10,536 nucleotides of DNA from CAYQUV01 sp964421005 (GTDB lineage Bacteria > Patescibacteriota > Minisyncoccia > Minisyncoccales > CG1-02-41-26): NCBI GenBank assembly GCA_964421005.1, contig CAYQUV010000025.1, positions 1 through 10,536 on the forward strand. The letters are read 5' to 3'. The notes below the pieces were generated by a model. That model was not told where the DNA came from, did no database searches, and was given only the letters and a program-made list of their open reading frames with translations. Made by a program: the position numbers and the translations under genes. Positions 6,639-10,536 of this stretch are shown piece after piece (the stretch's first letter is position 1; each line of letters begins with the position of its first letter).

Positions 6639-6698
6639 AATTATTGACGATAAATTGATGAATTATTGACAAGAATTGTTAACGAGATAATTATTGAT
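6639..6698. repeat. Three copies of AATTATTGAC/T between two glycosyltransferase genes
   Basis: AATTATTGAC occurs at 6639-6648 and 6661-6670, and AATTATTGAT at 6689-6698, the last overlapping the stop of the upstream glycosyltransferase. Nearby words (GATAAATTGATG, GTTAACGAGATAA) are AT-rich variants. The minus-strand complement supplies an AATAAT box eight bases before the next ATG. This could be slippage in AT-rich sequence or a small binding-site array. Confidence 0.5.
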
Positions 6699-7749
6699 GA
6701 GATTTGTCCTGCTGGGAGCCATTTTTCTTTTTTTCTTTTAGGATTGTATTATACAAAGCCTCATATTTGTTAACCATTTTTTGGAGGGAAAACTTTCTTC
6801 CCACATACCTGCGGCAATCCCGGCGGTTAATCTGGTTTATTTTTTTTAAGGCGGCAATCATCTCTTCTTGAGAATTTACCAGAAAGCCGGTTTTTCCGTC
6901 TTTGATAAGTTCCGGCATTGAACCTTCTTTGTAGGCGATAACAGGAGTGCCGCAAGCCATGCTTTCTGCTACCACCAAGCCGAAGGGCTCAGGCCTTTTA
7001 ATAGGATATAAAAGGGCTCGGGCATTTTTAAAAAGTTCAACCTTTTTTTCAAAATTGGCTGCCCCGACAAACTGGATTTGTTTGCCGTCAATCATTGGCT
7101 GAATTCTGTATTCAAAATAATCCTGTTCTTCTTTGGGAATAATGCCGGCGATAAGCAGTTTTTTACCGGTTTTTTGGGCAACTTGAATTGCTTCGGCTAA
7201 TCCCTTTTGAGGAGTAATTTTTGAAAGCCACAAAAGATAATCCTGAGGGTTTGCTTCAAACGAGTATCTTTCCAGAGGAATACCGTTGTAGATGGTTTTT
7301 ACAAAATTTATCCCCGGTGCTGTTTTTCTCTGATTTTTAGAAATGGCTACATAATTGATATTGGGGAATTTTTTAAAGAGAATTATCATTTCCTCGTGCA
7401 TTGGGTGATGGATCGTGGTGATAATAGGAGGTTTTAGAAATTTTGAAAAGGGAGCGGTATAAAATTCGCAATGGTCGTGAATAATGTCAAATTCGTCCTG
7501 CCTTGAGAGAACTTCGTGATAAAGCAAAGAAAAAGCAGCATGGGGAGCGTTTAATTTTGCTCTCCATAAACTTTTTTGCCAGACCGGCACAAGGCGAGCC
7601 GATGTTTTTGAATCTCCGGTAGCAAAAAGGGTCACTTCGTGGCCCCTTTTAACCAGCTCTTCGGTTATTAGAGAGATAATAAATTCGGTTCCTCCGTAGG
7701 TGAAAGGGGGAATTGGAATCCAAAGTGGTGCTATTTGAGCGATTCTCAT
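6691..7749 (-). CDS. GT4-family glycosyltransferase (first of the tandem array)
   Basis: A 352-residue GT-B transferase that opens the glycosyltransferase array. RIAQIAPLWIPIPPFTYGGTE (2-22) is the N-terminal loop, HDHCEFYTAPF (91-101) and TIHHPMHEE (112-120) follow, and YNGIPLERY is at 154-162. The phosphate-binding loop reads LSKITPQKG (175-183): Lys177 stands where the paralogues have Arg, while K182 is kept. EPFGLVVAE (254-262) is the EX7E motif, then SMACGTPVIAYKEGSMPELI. The last 15 residues are a polar Lys/Gln/Ser tail absent from the others. A -10 box ends eight bases from the first base of the ATG and no Shine-Dalgarno exists, so the message may be leaderless. The gap from the ROK kinase gene is 99 bases, so a separate promoter is plausible. 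Donor and acceptor are unknown. Confidence 0.87.
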   Translation of the reverse strand: MRIAQIAPLWIPIPPFTYGGTEFIISLITEELVKRGHEVTLFATGDSKTSARLVPVWQKSLWRAKLNAPHAAFSLLYHEVLSRQDEFDIIHDHCEFYTAPFSKFLKPPIITTIHHPMHEEMIILFKKFPNINYVAISKNQRKTAPGINFVKTIYNGIPLERYSFEANPQDYLLWLSKITPQKGLAEAIQVAQKTGKKLLIAGIIPKEEQDYFEYRIQPMIDGKQIQFVGAANFEKKVELFKNARALLYPIKRPEPFGLVVAESMACGTPVIAYKEGSMPELIKDGKTGFLVNSQEEMIAALKKINQINRRDCRRYVGRKFSLQKMVNKYEALYNTILKEKKKNGSQQDKSHQ

Positions 7750-7756
7750 AATATTA

Positions 7757-7785
7757 ATTATATTAAAATATTCAGGTTAAGTAAA
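7757..7785 (-). promoter_or_regulatory. Promoter of the glycosyltransferase operon (leaderless type)
   Basis: On the minus strand TTTACT (plus 7780-7785) and a perfect TATAAT (plus 7757-7762) are 17 bases apart. The ATG begins at 7749, seven bases after the -10 box, so RNA would start at or next to the start codon. No ribosome binding site is present in between. The 99-base gap before the gene also supports a separate promoter. Confidence 0.55.
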
Positions 7786-7848
7786 TGATTCTTCGGTAAA
7801 GAATAATAAAAAATAGTATAAAAAAACACCAGTGGACTCTTTTTGTTT

Positions 7849-8766
7849 TCATCTGCTTTTAGTAATTCCGGTTTTATCTTTGCTATCTCTTGTTCCCGCT
7901 ACCAAGGCCGCCCCAACAGCCCCTGCTTTCTCTCCGAGTTTAGCCAATTTTATTCTTAAATTTCTTCTGCTTAAAGGAGAAAGAATTCTTTTTTTTGCTT
8001 CTTTTTCGGCAGTTTTCAAAAAATATCTGTGAGCTCCGGCAATTCCTCCGCCAATAATGATTATTTCCGGGTCAAGGATATTAACTATATTGGCAATTCC
8101 TATTCCTAAATATTTCCCGTATTCTTTAAATAATTCATTGGCTCTTTTTTCTCCTCTGGCTGCTTTTTCCTCCGTTTTTTTTGCTGAAAGTTTTTTTCTT
8201 TCAAAAAATCTAGTTGAGCTATATTCCTCAAGACATCCCAAGTTTCCGCAGCAGCATTTTTCTCCGTCTAATTTTATTGTGGTGTGTCCGATTTCACCGG
8301 CGGCTCCAAAAGCTCCCTGATAGATTTCCGAATCGATAACCAGTCCTCCTCCGGTCCCGCTTCCCAGAGTTATGCCAAAAACTATTCTTTTGTTTCTGCC
8401 TGCTCCCAGAATTGCTTCTCCAAAAGCGAAACAATTAGCATCGTTTTCCATTTTCACTTTCAAGCCGGTTTCTTTTTCCAGAACTTTGGGCAGAGGAAAA
8501 TTTTTCAGAAATTTTAAATGAGGCGAATTTAAAACTTTCTCCCTTTTTTTATCCAAAGCGCCGGCAATTCCTATGCCAACTCCTTCTGTTTTAGAAATTC
8601 TTTTTAATTTGTTTATATTTTCTTTTAAGACCTTTATCAGGGCGTTTTTGTTTTTCGGAGTAGTTTTTATTATCGTTCTTGCTATTTTTTTGTTTTTTAA
8701 CAAAACAAAAAGAATAGTCGTTCCTCCGATATCAATACCGATATAATTTTTCTTTATTTTTTCCAT
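7849..8766 (-). CDS. ROK-family sugar kinase (glucokinase-like)
   Basis: A 305-residue ROK kinase, expected to phosphorylate glucose or a related hexose with ATP in the cytoplasm. The phosphate-1 motif is IGIDIGGTT (9-17). GIGIAGALD (64-72) follows, then MENDANCFAFGE (106-117) with catalytic Asp109, and FGITLGSGTGGGLVID (130-145). GEIGH (157-161) has E158 and H161, and CCCGNLGCLEE (171-181) is the ROK zinc motif CxCGxxGCxE with ligands C171, C173 and C178 plus H161. IIIIGGGIAG (235-244) completes the ATP site. Length is normal. Where relatives often have SPNL ahead of the active site, this one has SPHL (81-84), which could alter sugar preference. It heads the minus-strand block and likely provides sugar phosphate for nucleotide-sugar synthesis or uses sugar freed by the glycosidase. 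It has no DNA-binding N-terminus, so it is a kinase, not an ROK repressor. Confidence 0.9.
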   Translation of the reverse strand: MEKIKKNYIGIDIGGTTILFVLLKNKKIARTIIKTTPKNKNALIKVLKENINKLKRISKTEGVGIGIAGALDKKREKVLNSPHLKFLKNFPLPKVLEKETGLKVKMENDANCFAFGEAILGAGRNKRIVFGITLGSGTGGGLVIDSEIYQGAFGAAGEIGHTTIKLDGEKCCCGNLGCLEEYSSTRFFERKKLSAKKTEEKAARGEKRANELFKEYGKYLGIGIANIVNILDPEIIIIGGGIAGAHRYFLKTAEKEAKKRILSPLSRRNLRIKLAKLGEKAGAVGAALVAGTRDSKDKTGITKSR

Positions 8767-8772
8767 TGTTTG

Positions 8773-8781
8773 ATAATAACA
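8773..8781 (-). promoter_or_regulatory. Extended -10 promoter of the ROK kinase gene
   Basis: The minus strand reads TGTTATTAT (extended -10, plus 8773-8781) six bases before the ATG at 8766. No good -35 box is seen at the right distance, as is usual for TGn promoters. The spacing again implies a leaderless message, and no Shine-Dalgarno precedes the ATG. Confidence 0.4.
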
Positions 8782-8877
8782 AAATTTTAATGATTAATCC
8801 ATTTAATATCGGTTTGTTTTGTATCAGTTAAAGTTTGTTAGATTATAGAGTTCAGATCTGCAGCAGTTTAGATGGTG

Positions 8878-8906
8878 TTGATAAAATTAGAGTGAACAAG
8901 TATAAT
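8878..8906 (+). promoter_or_regulatory. Sigma70-type promoter of the AbrB/MraZ-like gene
   Basis: TTGATA (8878-8883) and a perfect TATAAT (8901-8906) are separated by exactly 17 bases. RNA would begin near 8913 and carry a leader of about 78 bases before the ATG at 8991. This makes the in-frame TTG at 8835, which lies upstream of the promoter, an unlikely start. Confidence 0.75.
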
Positions 8907-8975
8907 TCAATATTAATTAGCAAATTAACAAAGAATATATGGGATATATCAAAGGTGCGGTCTCATAAGTTTGCG

Positions 8976-8982
8976 AAAGGAG
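8976..8982 (+). promoter_or_regulatory. Ribosome binding site that fixes the AbrB/MraZ-like start
   Basis: AAAGGAG ends eight bases before the ATG at 8991 but only two bases before the ATG at 8985. The second ATG therefore has the normal spacing and gives MQFFGQWDF..., matching where the AbrB fold begins. Confidence 0.75.
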
Positions 8983-8990
8983 CGATGACA

Positions 8991-9476
8991 ATGCAATTTT
9001 TTGGTCAGTGGGATTTCACTCTTGATCCCAAAAGGAGAATAAGTATTCCTGCAAGATTCAGAAAAGAATTCAAAGATGGAGCGGTAGTTACCCTGTCTCC
9101 CGACGGCTACATCCAGGTTTACCCTCAAGAAAGAGCAGAAAAACTTCAACCTTTTCAAGTATGGAAGGTAAAAGCCGATGGGCAGGGGAGAATTTTAATC
9201 CCAAAGAAATTAATCGAATCTGTTTTCTTTGGAAAAAAAATAACTTGGTTTGGCCAGGGAGATTACCTCGAGGTCCGACCTCGAGAACCAAAAGGAGTTA
9301 TTGAAACAATAAGAAATGTTCTTGGCATTATTGAAAGGGAAATAAACAGAGTGATTGGGGAAATGATTCCCTACGGGGAAGTAACAATCGCCGAGGGGAT
9401 AGAACTTCACGCTCAGGGAATCGCCGTCGTTTGCGATGGCGATAAAAAGGCAGCGGTTCTCCAGAATGATAATTAA
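8991..9476 (+). CDS. Tandem AbrB/SpoVT (MraZ-like) DNA-binding protein with extra C-terminal domain
   Basis: This 161-residue protein has two swapped-hairpin AbrB/SpoVT repeats. The first is FGQWDFTLDPKRRISIPARF (4-23) and the second WKVKADGQGRILIPKKL (58-74). Each holds the DxxxR motif of MraZ (D12-R16 and D63-R67). MraZ proteins are transcription factors that bind repeats upstream of the division gene cluster. Here the linker between the repeats is only some 15 residues, so the helices normally found there are missing. About 60 residues are added at the end: an amphipathic helix (102-127) followed by beta-like VTIAEGIELHAQGIAVVCDG (131-150). The neighbour is not rsmH, so it is not in a canonical dcw cluster, and I would not call it mraZ. 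It is preceded by its own promoter and followed by a good terminator, so it is a single-gene unit. Targets are unknown; autoregulation is possible. Confidence 0.75.
   Translation: MQFFGQWDFTLDPKRRISIPARFRKEFKDGAVVTLSPDGYIQVYPQERAEKLQPFQVWKVKADGQGRILIPKKLIESVFFGKKITWFGQGDYLEVRPREPKGVIETIRNVLGIIEREINRVIGEMIPYGEVTIAEGIELHAQGIAVVCDGDKKAAVLQNDN
9267..9285. repeat. Perfect 19-base palindrome inside the AbrB/MraZ-like gene
   Basis: CTCGAGGTC and GACCTCGAG are perfect inverted repeats around a single central C (9276). The palindrome encodes part of the end of the second AbrB repeat (LEVRPRE). It is unusually GC-rich for this window. It could be a protein-binding site or simply a coding accident. Confidence 0.7.
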
Positions 9477-9491
9477 AGTTTTATCTCGAAA

Positions 9492-9527
9492 AAGGGGAAA
9501 CCAAATTGGTCTTTCCCCTTATTTTTT
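9492..9527 (+). terminator. Intrinsic terminator after the AbrB/MraZ-like gene
   Basis: AAGGGGAAA (9492-9500) pairs with TTTCCCCTT (9512-9520). CCA/TGG extends the stem across a two-base bulge, and TTTTTT follows at 9522-9527. It lies 15 bases past the stop. Confidence 0.85.
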
Positions 9528-9536
9528 CCAGCAAAT

Positions 9537-9564
9537 TTGACTAAAAATAAATTCATTATAGGAT
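9537..9564 (+). promoter_or_regulatory. Probable promoter of the unknown 246-residue gene
   Basis: TTGACT (9537-9542) and TAGGAT (9559-9564) are 16 bases apart, just after a terminator. This gives an A-rich leader of about 60 bases. The -10 match is only four of six. Confidence 0.45.
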
Positions 9565-9630
9565 AAAGAAAGAAAATTAAAAATTGAATAGAAATTGAAA
9601 AAATAATTTTCAGAGAAAGAAGGTGTGAAA

Positions 9631-10371
9631 ATGGAAATGGAAGAGAGAATAAGATATGCTATTGAACAGACAAGAATTCTTAAACCGCCGCGTCAGCTCT
9701 TAACCACCTTTGGTTCGTCAGTAGTTTATTACTATCTTTTAACCGAGCCTTTATATCTTAAACTGACAGGGAGGAAAAAACAAGAAACAGTTATCAGAGA
9801 AGGAAAATTAAATTGGGGAAGACCGAGATTAATTACTCCCGGTTATATGATTAAAATGAAAGGATTCAGTGAAGAGGCAAAGAAAACCCTTCAAATGCTT
9901 GCTGAAAATAATCCTGCTTTAGCCGCAGTTCTTTATGAAATGGAATACAAAAAGGGTTTCGAGAAAATGACTATTGTTTCTAGTCCGCTTTCCTTAGTGG
10001 CTGAAAAAATCAGCGAGGAAATAGAGAGAAAAAATCAGCCATTAACTGCTGTTATTAAGGGTGTGGGCGAACTTTGGGATGTCTCTTTGGCCTGGTTCAT
10101 TCATAGAATGATAGAGAATAGCCTTTATCTCTCGCAATTACCCGATTGGGATAGAAAAAGAATGATTAAACCGGGAAGGTTTGGCCAGCCGGTGGTTACC
10201 AGAGATGAATTCGGAGTCCCCTTAGTTGCTCGAAATGAAATTGAACTGATGTTCGAACAGGTCAAAAAGAAAAGGCTTGAGCCGTCTCAACTAAAAGAAG
10301 AACTGGATAAATGGGGATTGTTTGAAGAATATGAGGACAGGTTTTTCAATCTTTTTAAAAAGAGTAAATAA
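9631..10371 (+). CDS. Conserved-looking protein of unknown function
   Basis: This 246-residue soluble protein is not one I can name, although I recall similar uncharacterised bacterial proteins with RILxPPRQxLxTFG near the start and WGLFEEYEDRF at the end. Visible blocks: RILKPPRQLLTTFGSSVVYYYLLTEPLY (15-42), VIREGKLNWGRPRLITPGYMIKMKGFSEEA (54-83), a helical middle, VIKGVGELWDVSLAWFIHRMIENS (141-164) and KWGLFEEYEDRFFNLFKK (227-244). Two adjacent ten-residue units, FGQPVVTRDE and FGVPLVARNE (184-203), look like an internal duplication. There is no signal peptide, transmembrane segment, P-loop or obvious catalytic triad. The ATG at 9631 is preferred because AGAAGG (9618-9623) lies seven bases before it; the in-frame GTG at 9625 is too close to that site. 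It has its own promoter and terminator, so association with the AbrB-like gene is only by position. Confidence 0.75.
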   Translation: MEMEERIRYAIEQTRILKPPRQLLTTFGSSVVYYYLLTEPLYLKLTGRKKQETVIREGKLNWGRPRLITPGYMIKMKGFSEEAKKTLQMLAENNPALAAVLYEMEYKKGFEKMTIVSSPLSLVAEKISEEIERKNQPLTAVIKGVGELWDVSLAWFIHRMIENSLYLSQLPDWDRKRMIKPGRFGQPVVTRDEFGVPLVARNEIELMFEQVKKKRLEPSQLKEELDKWGLFEEYEDRFFNLFKKSK

Positions 10372-10401
10372 AACGGGGAGATAACTTCAAACCGTTTTTT
10401 T
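10370..10401 (+). terminator. Terminator after the unknown protein gene
   Basis: AAAACGG (10370-10376) pairs with CCGTTTT (10392-10398), and the T-run extends to 10401. The loop of 15 bases may contain a short inner stem. The stem begins at the stop codon itself. It is moderate in strength. Confidence 0.6.
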
Positions 10402-10442
10402 AGTTCCAAATTTTTTAAACTCTGTTTGGGTATAGGTTTGAA
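10386..10442. repeat. Nested inverted repeat in the gap after the unknown gene
   Basis: TTCAAACC (10386-10393) and GGTTTGAA (10435-10442) form a perfect 8-bp outer stem. CCAAA (10406-10410) and TTTGG (10425-10429) form an inner one. The outer left arm shares bases 10392-10393 with the terminator stem, so the two folds exclude each other. No function can be assigned. Confidence 0.5.
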
Positions 10443-10459
10443 ATCTACTCGCAGTCCTA

Positions 10460-10488
10460 TTGAATAATCATTTAAGCGGGATTATAAT
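10460..10488 (+). promoter_or_regulatory. Sigma70-type promoter of the last, partial gene
   Basis: TTGAAT (10460-10465) and a perfect TATAAT (10483-10488) lie 17 bases apart. Transcription would begin about ten bases before the ATG at 10505, leaving room only for the GAGGG binding site. Confidence 0.7.
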
Positions 10489-10504
10489 TACAAGCGAGGG
10501 AGAA

Positions 10505-10536
10505 ATGAAAAATTTATTTTTCGATTTCGACCGAGC
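10505..10536 (+). CDS. Start of a HAD-like hydrolase gene (partial)
   Basis: Ten full codons, MKNLFFDFDR, are visible before the window ends. A hydrophobic strand followed by DxD is how HAD-superfamily phosphatases begin; the first Asp would be the nucleophile. The residue after Arg is Ala (GCN), where most relatives have Thr. GAGG at 10496-10499 is spaced five bases from the ATG, and a good promoter lies just upstream. The call rests on a very short N-terminus. Confidence 0.5.
   Translation, partial: MKNLFFDFDR

Noticed and set aside
7820..7840. Terminator between the ROK kinase and the first glycosyltransferase on the minus strand
   Set aside because: There is a run of seven T on the minus strand, but the bases before it (CCACTGGTG) cannot form a stem with a permissible loop.
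8835..8990. Longer start (TTG at 8835) for the AbrB/MraZ-like gene, adding 52 residues
   Set aside because: The added peptide has no AbrB similarity, contains the TTGATA-N17-TATAAT promoter, and the ribosome binding site fits the ATG at 8991.
8767..8990. MraZ-box-like operator repeats upstream of the AbrB/MraZ-like gene
   Set aside because: I found no clear spaced TGGGN or AAAGTG repeats; the few partial matches are what AT-rich sequence gives by chance.
1..10536. tRNA, rRNA, insertion sequence or phage genes
   Set aside because: No cloverleaf-like sequence with GTTCRA, no rRNA-like stretch, no transposase motif and no terminal repeat pair flanking genes was seen on either strand.

Overview
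The window is AT-rich, gene-dense DNA that uses the standard code (TAA, TAG and TGA all end apparent genes). Its proteins are Lys/Ile/Phe-rich, and many genes are separated by less than 70 bases. This look, together with an MNT/HEPN pair, sugar enzymes and uncharacterised small proteins, suggests an uncultivated low-GC bacterium, possibly of the candidate phyla radiation (Patescibacteria). No marker gene proves that.

Left end (1-226): a possible gene tail, a strong hairpin terminator and an 88-base intergenic repeat built of helix-phased ten-base units in a large imperfect palindrome. Bases 227-1067 carry an MntA/HepT-type (MNT/HEPN) toxin-antitoxin pair. The nucleotidyltransferase antitoxin looks intact, but the HEPN toxin gene is cut by one in-frame TAA, while its RX4HXY active-site motif remains downstream. 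One base later starts a compact glycogen-debranching-like (alpha/alpha)6-barrel glycosidase (1069-2313).

Centre (2331-8766, minus strand): reading in the direction of transcription, an ROK sugar kinase, three closely related GT4 glycosyltransferases in tandem, an APH-fold small-molecule phosphotransferase and a fourth, diverged GT4 enzyme. The four transferases share a conserved nucleotide-sugar half and differ in the acceptor half. The set is best read as a locus that activates sugar and builds an unknown glycan, glycolipid or soluble oligosaccharide, with the convergent glycosidase as a possible trimming or recycling enzyme. The two convergent transcripts appear to end inside each other's coding sequence: a GC-rich hairpin plus T-run for the minus strand lies inside the glycosidase gene, and a weaker plus-strand hairpin plus T-run lies inside the last glycosyltransferase gene. 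Two minus-strand genes have -10 boxes only 6-7 bases from the ATG and no Shine-Dalgarno, suggesting leaderless transcripts. Plus-strand genes mostly have normal ribosome binding sites.

Right end (8767-10536, plus strand): a well-formed sigma70-like promoter drives a compact tandem AbrB/SpoVT (MraZ-like) regulator with an extra C-terminal domain, followed by a terminator. Next come a 246-residue protein of unknown function with its own promoter and terminator, another good promoter, and the first ten codons of a gene beginning with a HAD-like DxD motif.

The most notable points are the nonsense-split HepT, the reciprocal convergent terminators, a possible frameshift extension at the end of the phosphotransferase gene, the phased palindromic repeat and the tandem GT4 array. 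I do not see a clearly new system that can be proven from sequence alone.
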